63,583 bases of DNA from CBCYMI01 sp965183855 (lineage in GTDB: Bacteria > Pseudomonadota > Alphaproteobacteria > Caulobacterales > Maricaulaceae), in assembly GCA_965183855.1 (NCBI GenBank), contig CBCYMI010000037.1, forward strand, positions 1 through 63,583. The letters are read 5' to 3'. A program made the translations under genes and the position numbers. The notes beneath the pieces were generated by a model. That model had not been told where the DNA came from. It searched no databases and saw only the letters and a list, made by a program, of their open reading frames with translations. Positions 27,569-36,917 of this stretch are shown one piece after another. Position 1 is the stretch's first letter. Every line of letters begins with the position of its first letter.

Positions 27569-28243
27569 TTATTGATCCTGATTTTGGGGGGTAGACTTGG
27601 AAAGTTCTTCTTTTTTTAATTCTTCAGATGCATTCGCCTGTTGTTCAAGAATTTGTTTTGTATCAGATAATTCTGTCTCATTTGGTTTTGTAAGATCAGG
27701 TTTTGGAAAAGGAATTGGCTGATCAGAGTTTTGCTTAAGATAGGCAAGCAAATCTGCACGATCTTTTGGTTTTTTAATCCCAGCAAAAGACATGGCTGTG
27801 CCCTTAATGTATTTTTTAGGCTTTTCCAGATAGTAAAATAAATGATTATAATCCCAGCTTTTCCCAAACTCTTTCATGGCTTTGGAATAGGTAAATCCAT
27901 TGGTGGAAGCTGCCATTCTTCCTACAATATTCCATAGATTTGGACCCGTTAACATTTTCCCATTTTTCTCAAAAGTATGACAGGCAGCACATTTTTTCGC
28001 AACAATTTTCCCACGTTCTGGGTCTGCATTTAAGAATAATGTTCCAAGATCAATATGCTCTTCTATAATTGCGCCATCTTTTCTGGAACTTGTTTCAGGA
28101 ATTTCTATGGCGTAGGCATATGTTTCTGTTTCATCAGAAGAAATATGGGAAATTTCCTTGATAAACACTTTTATTCCAAAAAATAAAAGAGCGGCTAAAA
28201 GAACTGCTGCAGCAATTTTGTTACCTGTAAGCTTATTGTGCAT
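27569..28243 (-). CDS. Membrane-anchored c-type cytochrome (CycM-like)
   Basis: A 224-residue protein. The N-terminal uncleaved anchor (KIAAAVLLAALLFFGIKVFI, ~9-28) is followed by a linker and a class I cytochrome c domain with heme motif CAACH (Cys85, Cys88, His89), TGPNLWNIVGR and the distal Met ligand in TAMSFAGI. The C-terminal ~45 residues are a charged, disordered tail. It matches the cytochrome c-552/CycM group that carries electrons between the bc1 complex and terminal oxidase on the periplasmic face. It is transcribed divergently from kdsB, a common Acetobacteraceae arrangement. Confidence 0.87.
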   Translation of the reverse strand: MHNKLTGNKIAAAVLLAALLFFGIKVFIKEISHISSDETETYAYAIEIPETSSRKDGAIIEEHIDLGTLFLNADPERGKIVAKKCAACHTFEKNGKMLTGPNLWNIVGRMAASTNGFTYSKAMKEFGKSWDYNHLFYYLEKPKKYIKGTAMSFAGIKKPKDRADLLAYLKQNSDQPIPFPKPDLTKPNETELSDTKQILEQQANASEELKKEELSKSTPQNQDQ

Positions 28244-28720
28244 AATATACTATAACCTCGTCCGTATTCTTTCAATCTGTCTTACTTCTTATATATATCC
28301 TATTTTTTTTTCAATTGATAATTTTAGTTCCAAACTCCCAAATAACCCATTAATATTAAATTTATTTCTTAAAACATGATCTATCTGATGATCAACCGTG
28401 CTCAGAGATCTTTCATTCTTTCATTTATACTTTATGAAAGCAAGGATAATAAACGTGCCAAAATGACGCTCTTAATTTGATCTTTAATGCCTGTTTTGAT
28501 TTTGTTCAATATTATTTTATGGACTAAATTGCTTGCTCAATTATTCTATCCCCTATAAAATCATCCTTTTAGGATTAATCTTTTTATACCTGTATGAATT
28601 GTATCAGTTTGAAGTTAAAAATCAATATTACTCAAAAGCTGAAAATTGAAAAAAACGGAGTGTTTTAGATTTTCTCTGTTTGTCTTAAGGTTTTAGAGTA
28701 TCGTTTATCTAGAGGTTAAC
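28244..28720. promoter_or_regulatory. Divergent intergenic region between cytochrome c and kdsB
   Basis: 477 AT-rich bases between two divergent starts; it must hold both promoters. I see no convincing gene, RNA gene or repeat. A TTTATCTAGAGGT stretch just before 28721 supplies the kdsB ribosome-binding site (GAGG). Confidence 0.3.
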
Positions 28721-29521
28721 ATGTCTATCGCAATTATTATTCCTGCCAGGTTGGCATCGACACGCCTTCCCAACAAGCCTCTTGCTGATGTTTATGGTGT
28801 TCCTATGATTATTAGAGTTATGAGATTGGCGCAAGAATCTGGCATGGGGGATGTCTATATTGCCGCAGGAGATCAGGAAATTGCAGATAGTGTTCATCAA
28901 TATGGTGGCAATGCAATTCTAACCAATCCAGATTTATCATCAGGATCTGATCGGGTCTTGGAAGCTCTTGAGAAAATTGATCCTGATGATGGATTTCAAA
29001 CTAAAGATAAAGCAAAATCTGGATATAAATACGAGATTATTATTAATCTTCAGGGGGATATGCCAGTTTTTAACCCAGAGGCAATTAAACGTGTCGCGAG
29101 CTTGTTACAGGAACATACAGAATATGATATTGCCAGTCTTGCATGTGAGATTTCCTCATCAGAACAAAAGAAAGACTCTAATTGTGTTAAATTAATTCCT
29201 GGAGAGTTTATCTCTGGAAAAAAAAGTTTATCACAGTATAAACATGCTAAAATCCTTTATTTTTCACGCTTGCAATGCCTGTATGGAGAAGGGAAAATAT
29301 ATCAGCATATTGGTATGTATGCTTATAGAAGAAATGCATTGAAAGATTTTTGTGGTTTGAAACAAACTGATCTTGAAAAAAGAGAAAAGCTTGAACAATT
29401 ACGGGGAATTGAAGCAGGGCTTTGCTATGGTGTAACATTAATAGATCAAGCGGTTCATAGCGTAGATACTTTAGAGGATTTATCAAAACTCAACCATTTA
29501 TTGGCAAAAATGGATTTATAA
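28721..29521 (+). CDS. kdsB: 3-deoxy-manno-octulosonate cytidylyltransferase
   Basis: A 266-residue enzyme that activates Kdo to CMP-Kdo for lipopolysaccharide inner-core synthesis. The N-terminus IIPARLASTRLPNKPLADVYG is the family's CTP-binding start. NLQGDMPVFNPEAI is the metal/nucleotide motif and HIGMYAYRR the substrate-binding motif. It is slightly longer than the usual ~245-250 residues, due to insertions around residues 88-100. Cytoplasmic and expected to be essential. GAGG precedes the start. Confidence 0.93.
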   Translation: MSIAIIIPARLASTRLPNKPLADVYGVPMIIRVMRLAQESGMGDVYIAAGDQEIADSVHQYGGNAILTNPDLSSGSDRVLEALEKIDPDDGFQTKDKAKSGYKYEIIINLQGDMPVFNPEAIKRVASLLQEHTEYDIASLACEISSSEQKKDSNCVKLIPGEFISGKKSLSQYKHAKILYFSRLQCLYGEGKIYQHIGMYAYRRNALKDFCGLKQTDLEKREKLEQLRGIEAGLCYGVTLIDQAVHSVDTLEDLSKLNHLLAKMDL

Positions 29522-29737
29522 TTTCTTCGAAAGAGTCAAAGAAGAAAACACAATTAAAAAAAATCAAAGAAAAGATATAATGCCTAGTGTTTTTGCATAC
29601 AAGGTATGAGCAAAACGCATCCTTTTTTCTCTTGTCGTTACATTTAATGCATTGCATAAAGAAAGGATATCCATGTGATGAAAAGCATGATTCTTATACT
29701 TAAATAAATTTAAATTACTGTATTTTGGAGAAATTTA

Positions 29738-30472
29738 ATGAAATATTTTACCATATTAATGAGTGCAGCTTCTCTTTTGGCTTTCTCAGCTCAAGCGCAG
29801 GCGCAATCTCTTGATGAGCCAGCAGATGGGAATGTTTACGTCAATTTCGGACATAGTTATGATGTTTTATCCTTGAAAAACAAATATGATGGTGAGACGA
29901 TTAAACAAAAGGGAAAATTGAGAGACGGCATCCATAATGCCATGATTAGAACGGGATACCGCTTTGGTGTTTTTGGATTTGAGCTTGAAGGCAAGCTAAA
30001 TAATGATACCCTTCAATATATCTCGGAAGATAGTGGAAGAGTTTATGGTACAACTTTAAAGCTACCTTTCCAAATTGGTGGGTTTGCAACGGCTGCTTAT
30101 CCTATAAGCGATAATTTTGTTCTTCATGGAAGACTTGGTCTGGTTTATAACCGTGTTAATGTAAAAACAGTTTCTGCGACTGCAAGAGATAATCTCGATA
30201 TTCTACTCAAAGGGGTAGATTCTGCTTTGGATCTTGATAGCTATAGTGGTGTTGAATTTGAGTTAGTTGATAAATTTACACATAATAGTAAAAATGTTTT
30301 TTCTTTAGCGCTTGGTATTGGAGCACAATATAATTTCGATGATAAAAATGGTATTCGTCTTGATTATACCTATCAGGTCAGCAAAGCAATTAAAGAAAAA
30401 ATTGGAGACGATACAGCAAAAACCAATATGTTTGGTCATAGTCTTTCACTTGCTTATGTAAGAAGTTTCTAA
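29738..30472 (+). CDS. Outer-membrane beta-barrel protein
   Basis: A 244-residue protein with a clear signal peptide (LMSAASLLAFSAQAQAQ, cleavage near residue 23). Alternating amphipathic beta-strands follow (MIRTGYRFGVFGFELEGKL, HGRLGLVYNRVNV, GIGAQYNFDDKNGIRLDYTYQ), and the C-terminus ends SLAYVRSF, a Phe-terminated last strand typical for BAM-inserted porin-like proteins. It resembles the small OmpA-barrel/Omp25-like family. No plug or peptidoglycan-binding domain is present. Followed by a strong terminator, so it is a single-gene unit. Specific function unknown. Confidence 0.8.
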   Translation: MKYFTILMSAASLLAFSAQAQAQSLDEPADGNVYVNFGHSYDVLSLKNKYDGETIKQKGKLRDGIHNAMIRTGYRFGVFGFELEGKLNNDTLQYISEDSGRVYGTTLKLPFQIGGFATAAYPISDNFVLHGRLGLVYNRVNVKTVSATARDNLDILLKGVDSALDLDSYSGVEFELVDKFTHNSKNVFSLALGIGAQYNFDDKNGIRLDYTYQVSKAIKEKIGDDTAKTNMFGHSLSLAYVRSF

Positions 30473-30496
30473 AGGTTTTTATATTGTATCGAAGAG

Positions 30497-30520
30497 GAGC
30501 GCCTTTTGGCGCTCTTTTTT
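30497..30520 (+). terminator. Rho-independent terminator of the beta-barrel gene
   Basis: GAGCGCC, loop TTTT, GGCGCTC, then a run of Ts: a perfect 7-bp GC-rich stem 24 bases after the stop. The clearest terminator in the window. Confidence 0.92.
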
Positions 30521-30596
30521 ATGTCTGTATTCGCTTTTTTCTAAAAAAAAAGATTTTTTCTCTTGAAAAGAAAGAAAAACATGCGCAAAATAGATA

Positions 30597-30695
30597 ATGG
30601 AAGATCATCAATAGACAAAAATCTTGCCAATCCGGTCAGGTCTGGAAGGAAGCAGCCGTAACAGGTTTTTTTGGGTTATTGCTTTGATCTTCCAC
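30597..30695 (+). ncRNA. ffs: Signal recognition particle RNA (4.5S type)
   Basis: The conserved SRP core is present: GGTCAGGTCTGGAAGGAAG followed by CAGCC at 30635-30657, including the GGAA tetraloop region bound by Ffh. The ends pair: GGAAGATCA at 30599-30607 with TGATCTTCC at 30685-30693, giving the single long hairpin of a ~97-nt bacterial small SRP RNA. It pairs with Ffh to target membrane proteins. It lies just upstream of dnaX, an arrangement common in proteobacteria. Exact ends are estimated from the pairing. Confidence 0.93.
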
Positions 30696-31027
30696 CTTGG
30701 TCTGGTTCAGATGGAAAACATGGTCTGAATGGTTCATCTGGACGAAGTTTCCAGGAATTTAAAAAACATATATTATTCTTCTTAAAAAGACTCTGTTTAA
30801 TCAGGCTTGTTTTTTGATTGTCATTCAGGTTATGGTAATTTAGAAAATCAGAATTATTACATATTATGTAATTGCTTATAATCTTATGTAATTGAGTATG
30901 ATATTATAAACTTCGGCTCTTATATAAAAAATCATTTAAGACTGTTCTTGTTAAGGAAAATAGTTAATCAAGGAGAGAGATATTAAAGGGTAAAGTATAT
31001 GGAGATATGTCATGACATCCCAATACG
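30696..31027 (+). other. Spacer between SRP RNA and dnaX
   Basis: 332 AT-rich bases with no supportable gene. It should hold the dnaX promoter; no clear element was identified. GGAGAGAG occurs at ~30972, too far from the dnaX start to be its ribosome-binding site. Confidence 0.3.
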
Positions 31028-32962
31028 ATGCCTAATCCTGATTTGATTTCAATTATAAACAGGAGAAATACAATTAGCACAACGCATTCCATCAAATCCT
31101 ATCGAGTATTGGCGCGTCAATACAGACCACAAAAATTTGAAGATTTAATTGGTCAAGAAGCAATTGTAAAAACAATTGAGAATGCATTTCGAACAGGAAG
31201 AATTGCTCATGCTTTCATGTTGACAGGAGTAAGAGGAGTTGGAAAAACAACGCTTGCAAGGCTTTTAGCTAGAGCTTTAAATTATCAAATTTCGGACAAA
31301 CAGGAAAAACCAGGCTTTATATTTGATCAATTGGGCATGCATTGTAAGGCAATTATGAATTCAAATCATATTGATGTGCTTGAAATGGATGCAGCGTCCA
31401 GAACAGGCGTAAATGACATTCGTGAAATTTTAGATAGTATTCAATATGCGCCTGTCACAGCACGATATAAAGTATATATTATCGATGAAGTGCATATGTT
31501 ATCAATTTCTGCGTTTAATGCATTGTTAAAAACATTGGAAGAGCCTCCTGAGCATGTGAAATTTATTTTTGCAACGACAGAGGTTCGAAAAATACCCGTT
31601 ACTGTTTTATCTAGATGTCAAAGATTTGATTTAAAACGGATTGAAACGCCTGTTTTGGCAGATTACCTTTCTCGTATTGCTGAAAAGGAAGGCATAAAAA
31701 TAGAAAAATCCGCATTGACCTTGATTGCAAGGGCTGCAGATGGATCTGTAAGAGATGGGCTTTCCTTATTAGATCAAGCATTTGTTCAGACCATATCTAG
31801 TGAAATGATTTCTGCATTAATGATAGAAGAAATGCTAGGATTTGCAGATAATGTGCAATTGGCAATTCTTTTAGAGCAGGCTGCTAATATTGAACAAGCT
31901 AGCCAAATGATTAAAAAACTGTCAGAGTTTTATAAAAACGGAGCTGATCCTGAACTTGTTTTAAAAGATTTATTATCTCTTTGCCATTATACAACCAAAT
32001 TAAAAGCATTAAAGGAAATATCGTTTTATGATTATGGCAAAGAAGTCCATGATATTTTAGCAAAATTGGCTTTGCAATTAAGCATGGCGCAATTAACTCA
32101 TATCTGGCAGGTTTTAATGAAAACACAACAGCAAATTCGGTTTGCTCCCAATGCAATGCATGCTCTTGAAATGGCATTATTACAAATTGGAATTGCGCTT
32201 TCTTTACCGCCTCCTGAAAAAATTAAAACCCTTTTAAACCAGCACAGTCAAAAAAGCGAAAGTGCTGAAATAAATGGAGAAGTGGGGATCAAACCATCCA
32301 CTATTAGTGAGAATAAAACTTCTTCACAGTTTAAAGAGCAGAGTGAAGAAACAAGTATGTTTTCTGACAAGGAAAAGCCTGATCCAAAGCTATTCATACA
32401 GGGAAATCCTTCAACAGATCAAACATTACATCAAAATGAATTGAATCAAAATAACAAGAAGGAAATTCAGCCATCAGAAAAACAGCAAGATACGTTGGAT
32501 CCTTCCCAATCATCTAATCAATTATCGCAAAGTCAACAATTTTCAACTTTTTCTAAAATCATTGAATATGCTGAAACCTGTCGGGAAATTTCTTTGAAGT
32601 CGGATCTTGAGCGTTTTGTTCGTCCTGTTCATGTTTCTAAAGGCAAGCTTGGGTTCTCTTTGGAAAAAGGAGCGCCTTCCTGTTTGGTTCAAACCTTGTC
32701 GCAAAAATTACAGGAATGGACTGGATATCCATGGCTCGTAACCATAGAGACAGAAAAGTTAGGAGAGCAAACCTTTTATCAGAAAAAAAAACAGAAAAAA
32801 GAACAGAAAATTCAGATGGTTAAACAAAATGTCTTGATTAAAAAGGCTTTTGAATTATTCGAAGCCTGTAACATCATATCGATTAATCAGATGAAGACAG
32901 ATCATCCTTCTGACAATCAAACAGAAAAAAATGTTTCAAAGACTAGCGTGAAAGGATTATAA
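31028..32962 (+). CDS. dnaX: DNA polymerase III subunit gamma/tau
   Basis: This 644-residue clamp-loader ATPase of the replisome begins with VLARQYRPQKFEDLIGQE. Walker A is GVRGVGKTT (~67-75), Walker B IIDEVHML (~152), sensor 1 FIFATTEVRKIPVTVLSRCQRF. The segment that binds zinc in E. coli DnaX is reduced to a single Cys (GMHCKAI), as I recall for alphaproteobacterial homologues. Residues ~400-520 are a Gln/Ser/Lys-rich linker, then a tau-like C-terminal domain. An in-frame ATG set may exist downstream of 31028, so the exact start is uncertain by about 25 residues. It heads dnaX-ybaB-recR; ybaB starts 1 base after its stop. Confidence 0.93.
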   Translation: MPNPDLISIINRRNTISTTHSIKSYRVLARQYRPQKFEDLIGQEAIVKTIENAFRTGRIAHAFMLTGVRGVGKTTLARLLARALNYQISDKQEKPGFIFDQLGMHCKAIMNSNHIDVLEMDAASRTGVNDIREILDSIQYAPVTARYKVYIIDEVHMLSISAFNALLKTLEEPPEHVKFIFATTEVRKIPVTVLSRCQRFDLKRIETPVLADYLSRIAEKEGIKIEKSALTLIARAADGSVRDGLSLLDQAFVQTISSEMISALMIEEMLGFADNVQLAILLEQAANIEQASQMIKKLSEFYKNGADPELVLKDLLSLCHYTTKLKALKEISFYDYGKEVHDILAKLALQLSMAQLTHIWQVLMKTQQQIRFAPNAMHALEMALLQIGIALSLPPPEKIKTLLNQHSQKSESAEINGEVGIKPSTISENKTSSQFKEQSEETSMFSDKEKPDPKLFIQGNPSTDQTLHQNELNQNNKKEIQPSEKQQDTLDPSQSSNQLSQSQQFSTFSKIIEYAETCREISLKSDLERFVRPVHVSKGKLGFSLEKGAPSCLVQTLSQKLQEWTGYPWLVTIETEKLGEQTFYQKKKQKKEQKIQMVKQNVLIKKAFELFEACNIISINQMKTDHPSDNQTEKNVSKTSVKGL

Positions 32963-32963
32963 T

Positions 32964-33281
32964 ATGGATTTGAACAAACTTTTAGAGCAGGCAAAATCAA
33001 TACAAGAAGATATGCAAAAAAAGCAGAAAGATATTGAAAAGCAGGAGATTAATGCGAGCTCTGGGGGAGAAATGGTTAAAATCACGATGAATGGAAAAGG
33101 AAATGTAACAGGATTACAGATCGATGAAAGTCTTCTTAAGCCAGAGGAAAAGGAAATATTAGAAGATTTAATTATTGCAGCGATAAATAATGCAATTAAA
33201 AAAATAGAAGAATTAAAAGGAAGCTTAACTGAAAATATGATGAAGGATATGAATTTGAATATTAAGGATTTTAATCTTTGA
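32964..33281 (+). CDS. YbaB/EbfC-family nucleoid-associated protein
   Basis: A 105-residue small dimeric DNA-binding protein of the YbaB/EbfC family. The N-terminal helix (LLEQAKSIQEDMQKKQKDIE) leads to the core VKITMNGKGNVTGLQIDESLL and DLIIAAINNAIKK. Its length is typical. Translationally coupled to dnaX and followed by recR, the conserved bacterial trio. Confidence 0.92.
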   Translation: MDLNKLLEQAKSIQEDMQKKQKDIEKQEINASSGGEMVKITMNGKGNVTGLQIDESLLKPEEKEILEDLIIAAINNAIKKIEELKGSLTENMMKDMNLNIKDFNL

Positions 33282-33341
33282 AATCAGAATTTAACATAAC
33301 TCACATATAAAAACATTCAGTATTCATTACAGAGTAAAACA

Positions 33342-33947
33342 ATGCCCTTTAAAAATTCTAACTCAGAGATTGATCTTCTAATTGATTTATTTGCAAAATT
33401 ACCAGGACTTGGTCCAAGATCTGCGCGTCGCCTAGTTTTGTCGTTAATTAAAAAACGGGAAAGCTTAATGATACCGCTTGCGCAAACATTGGCTCATACC
33501 GCAGAAAAAATCAAGATTTGTTCGGTTTGTGGAGGGCTGGATATTCAAGATCCATGTAAGTTTTGTGATAATCAAGACCGAGATGATAGCATGTTATGCG
33601 TTGTTGAACAAATCAGCGATGTATGGGCAATGGAAAGAAGTCTTGCCTATAAAGGGCGATATCATATTTTAGGGGGTGTTCTTTCTGCTCTTGATGGTGT
33701 TCTTCCAGAACATTTAAATATTCAGAATTTAATTCAACGATCTGGTAAAAAAGAAATTAAAGAAGTCATTTTGGCAATGAATGCAACAATAGATGGACAG
33801 GCGACCGCGCATTATATAACAGATCGGTTAAAGGGGTTGGATATTACAATTACAAAATTAGCGCATGGTGTTCCAATTGGAGGAGAGCTGGATTATCTAG
33901 ATGATGGTACAATTGCAACGGCATTGCAAAGTAGAACACAGTTTTAA
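33342..33947 (+). CDS. recR: Recombination mediator protein RecR
   Basis: A 201-residue protein of the RecFOR pathway that loads RecA at gaps. It shows the helix-hairpin-helix LPGLGPRSARRL (20-31), a four-Cys zinc site (Cys60, Cys63, Cys72, Cys75) and a Toprim domain starting LCVVEQISDVWAMERS. C-terminal motif ITKLAHGVPIGGELDYLDDGT is typical. Full length (E. coli 201 residues). Third gene of dnaX-ybaB-recR. Confidence 0.95.
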   Translation: MPFKNSNSEIDLLIDLFAKLPGLGPRSARRLVLSLIKKRESLMIPLAQTLAHTAEKIKICSVCGGLDIQDPCKFCDNQDRDDSMLCVVEQISDVWAMERSLAYKGRYHILGGVLSALDGVLPEHLNIQNLIQRSGKKEIKEVILAMNATIDGQATAHYITDRLKGLDITITKLAHGVPIGGELDYLDDGTIATALQSRTQF

Positions 33948-34331
33948 ATACCCTTCATGGAATATATTTGAGTGTTTAAAAAAGGAGCAGAGAAAGAATT
34001 TAACCAGAAGAACATCTGGAAAATCGCATGATTCTTCTTTTGAAATTAGAACTGAATCAATTTTTGGAAAAACCTTTATTTGATTTTATAAAAATTTTTA
34101 TAGAGTGAAGTTTAAATCCTGTCCCTCAACTCCTATTTATCCTTATAAAAAAACATGTCTATTAAAAAAGACTAAAATGAATGTTTCATCCGTCATCTAT
34201 GTTTGTAAAAGAATACCTATAACAAATAGAGGGTATTAAAATCTGTTGATTATAATTGTATACCAGATATGCTTTAATAAACTTATCCTCTTTATTGCAA
34301 AGGGCAGGTTTTGAATGGAAAGGAGATCCAA
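33948..34331 (+). other. Gap between recR and the HdeD-like gene
   Basis: 384 AT-rich bases. A short open stretch around 33960-34083 (ending GKTFI) has no recognisable similarity and no convincing start, so it is not called. The hdeD-like Shine-Dalgarno AGGAG (34320-34325) closes the region. Confidence 0.3.
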
Positions 34332-34859
34332 ATGACGAATTCAAATGCAGAAAAAAGAAAATATGTAAATCTGATGTTTCTGGGAATTATGAGCATTATT
34401 TTTGGTTTATTGGCTTTAATGACCCCTTTAATTGTTGGAATTGCGATTGTGATGACATTAGGAATTGCATTGCTTATCTTGGGAATTTCCGAGGTTTTTG
34501 CAGGTTTTTCCGACCAGAAGAATAACAAATTAATTATCCTTGGTATATTATGCACTCTTGGAGGGCTTGTTTTATTAATTTATCCAAAACTGATTTTAGG
34601 AGCACTTACCCTGACAATAGGGATTATTATTGGTGTTCTTGGTGCTTCACGGATTGCATTTGCATTAAGATTTAAGGAATATAAATCCTTTTTACTAATC
34701 AGTGGTGTTATTTCCATTCTTTTCGCTTTTTTAATTATTATAAAATGGCCAAATTCTTCTGAATGGGTATTAGGAACCTTAATCGGAATCGATTTTATTT
34801 TGCAAGGAATCGGGCTGATTTTAGCAGATCGTTTTATTTCCAGCAATGAAAATGCTTGA
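34332..34859 (+). CDS. HdeD-family membrane protein
   Basis: A 175-residue protein starting at ATG 34332, chosen because AAAGGAG lies seven bases upstream. Six hydrophobic segments arranged in repeated pairs (LMFLGIMSIIFGLLALMTPL, LGIALLILGISEVFAGF, LTIGIIIGVLGASRIAFAL, ISILFAFLIIIKW, LGTLIGIDFILQGIGLIL) match the DUF308/HdeD family. E. coli HdeD is linked to acid resistance; acid tolerance would suit an acetic-acid lineage, but this is inference. Followed by a strong terminator. Confidence 0.85.
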   Translation: MTNSNAEKRKYVNLMFLGIMSIIFGLLALMTPLIVGIAIVMTLGIALLILGISEVFAGFSDQKNNKLIILGILCTLGGLVLLIYPKLILGALTLTIGIIIGVLGASRIAFALRFKEYKSFLLISGVISILFAFLIIIKWPNSSEWVLGTLIGIDFILQGIGLILADRFISSNENA

Positions 34860-34870
34860 AATTGGATTGA

Positions 34871-34910
34871 AAGCACAAATCTGATCTTAACTCTGATTTG
34901 TGCTTTTTTG
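34871..34910. terminator. Terminator between the HdeD-like gene and rmuC
   Basis: Inverted repeat AAGCACAAATC / GATTTGTGCTT with a 13-base loop, followed by Ts on the plus strand; As preceding it on the plus strand give a short T run on the minus strand. It sits between convergent genes and may work in both directions. Confidence 0.8.
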
Positions 34911-34962
34911 TTCTGGGGAGATGCTTGAAATTGTTTTTTGATCAACAGGTTCTTTTTGGAAA

Positions 34963-36133
34963 TCAGAACATTCCAAACTTTCTTTTAATTCCATGCTTTG
35001 AATATTTATCTCCTCTGCGATGAATTTGTTTTGATGATGTTCTGATTTCTTTTAAATCCTGTTCGGCTTGGCTGAAATGCCTTTGAAGGTTTTCTGTTCT
35101 TTTGTCGAGCCTGATAATATCTTCGAGAATCAAGGAAACCTGTTTTTGAATCAAACGTGCGTTTTCTTTTAAATCTGCACTTCTTAAAATTGTTACGCAT
35201 GGTTGCAAGTGTTGCCATAAAGGTTGTTGGAGAAACGATGAGAACTCGTTTTTGAAATCCTTTTTCAATGAGCTCGTAATGATGATTGTATAATTCAAAA
35301 TAAATAGCTTCTGAAGGAAGAAAAAGCAAAGCAGGCTCTAAGGTAGTGCCTGGAATAAGATATCGTTTTGAAATATCAAGAATGTGCTTATGTACGGAAT
35401 TACGAAATAATTTTGTATATGTTTTTTGTTGCTCTTCTGTTTTTGCTTCCATTAGGTTTTGATAAAATTCAAGAGGAAATTTAGCATCAATCGCGATCGA
35501 TTCTGAACTATCAGCAAGATGAATCAAAGCGTCCACCCGTTTCTTGTTTGGTAATGTCGTTTGAAAACTATATGCTTTTGGAGGAAGATAGGTTTGAATC
35601 ATGTCTTGCATATGAACCTCACCGAATATGCCTCTTTTTTTATGACTGGAAAAGATTTCTTTTAAATCTGATACTTGATCTGTCAGATTGAGCATTTGTT
35701 CTTTTGCCTGGTTGATTAAGGCTAATCTTTCATGTAACTTGGACAAGTTTTCCCCTGTTTTCTCAGATGTTTTTGAGAGACTTTCGACCATGCGATAAGA
35801 CATTTTTTCCAATCGGTCATCAATGTTTTTACTAAGATTAAGTTGTGAAGAGTGTTGAACATCAAAAATTTGTCCTAATCTTCCTTTTAAATCATTCTGG
35901 GTTGATTGAAGTTGGTGAAGAATTTGATATAATTGCTCAGATTGAGTATTTTTTAACGTTTGATTTTTCAACAATAAGGAATATTTTTGCTTTTCTTTTA
36001 AATAAAAGAATAAAAGGGTCATTAATGTAAAAAAAATTAAAACAAAAAACAGAGAGGCAATCCAGAAAAAAACAGGGGAGACAGCAATAAAATGGTTTGT
36101 GGTTGCTGTGGCAATCTGAGAAAAAGAATTCAT
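34963..36133 (-). pseudogene. rmuC: DNA recombination protein RmuC, frameshifted in the C-terminal third
   Basis: ATG 36133 (GGGAG upstream) leads to an N-terminal membrane anchor (FFWIASLFFVLIFFTLM), a long coiled coil (~60-165) and the RmuC nuclease-like core (RGIFGEVHMQDMIQTYLPP, VDALIHL, IAIDAKFPLEFYQ, ALLFLPSEAIYFEL, VLIVSPTTFMATLATMR). Right after MR the frame breaks at ~35193 (GCATGGTTGC side of TTGTTACGC). The expected continuation TILRSADLKENARLI...QAEQDLKEIRTSSKQI lies one frame over and ends at 34963. A single extra A explains the break. RmuC limits inversions at repeats in E. coli; its loss may matter next to a large repeat locus, which is speculation. Confidence 0.85.
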
Positions 36134-36202
36134 TGGCTTAAGGCTCCCGCTTAATGTCGATATTAGATTAACTATCAAAGCATGTATGAAGGTAATTGTA
36201 AA

Positions 36203-36718
36203 ATGACGATTAGAGAGATACGGATTATTCCTGATCCTGTATTAAGGGAAGTTTCAAAACCAGTTATTGATTTATCTGGAGATGAAACTAAAACATTAAT
36301 AAAAGATATGTTTGAAACCATGTATCATGCAGATGGAATTGGTCTTGCAGCGATACAAATTGGGATTCAACAACGTGTGATTGTGATGGATTTGGCAGAT
36401 AGAGAAAAATCTTCCCAAAAACGCCATTTTATCAATCCAGAAATTTTGGAAGTATCTAAGGAATTAGCCGTTCATCAGGAAGGTTGTTTATCTATACCAG
36501 AATATATGGATGAAGTTGAAAGACCAGCGAAATGTAAAATACGCTATTCTACACTGGATGGAGAAAAAAAAGAAGAATGGACAGAAGGATTGTATTCTGT
36601 TTGTATCCAACATGAGATAGACCATTTAAATGGAAAATTATTTATAGATAAATTATCTCGTTTGAAAAAACAAAGAGCTATTTCTAAAGTAAAAAAATCC
36701 AGAAACAAAAAGAAATAA
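36203..36718 (+). CDS. def: Peptide deformylase
   Basis: A 171-residue metalloenzyme that removes the N-formyl group from new proteins. All three family motifs are intact: GIGLAAIQ (45-52), EGCLS with metal-ligand Cys95, and HEIDH (137-141) with two His ligands and catalytic Glu. ATG 36203 is preferred over an in-frame ATG at 36182 because GAAGG precedes it. Divergent from rmuC and 199 bases before fmt, its functional partner. Confidence 0.94.
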   Translation: MTIREIRIIPDPVLREVSKPVIDLSGDETKTLIKDMFETMYHADGIGLAAIQIGIQQRVIVMDLADREKSSQKRHFINPEILEVSKELAVHQEGCLSIPEYMDEVERPAKCKIRYSTLDGEKKEEWTEGLYSVCIQHEIDHLNGKLFIDKLSRLKKQRAISKVKKSRNKKK

Positions 36719-36917
36719 AAATAAATAAATAAATCATATATTTTCTTTGAAGCTGACAAGTTTGGTCATGGTTGAAAACAGAAAGTATAGGATTATGTGC
36801 AATTCGTGTCTGAAATCTGGAAGTATTATGAGACCCTCTTGTTTGTCAATAGGATTAAAAACAGGAGATTCAAAACAGATTTAACTATATTATTGGGAGC
36901 TGGTTTGTCAGAGTAAT

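Noticed and set aside
31028..32962. A programmed frameshift in dnaX giving a gamma form
   Set aside because: No convincing A-rich slippery site followed by a strong stem-loop was seen; the A-rich tracts near 32786-32810 lie too close to the C-terminus.
33901..34083. Small plus-strand frame after recR
   Set aside because: Begins inside recR in another frame and shows no similarity or start signal.
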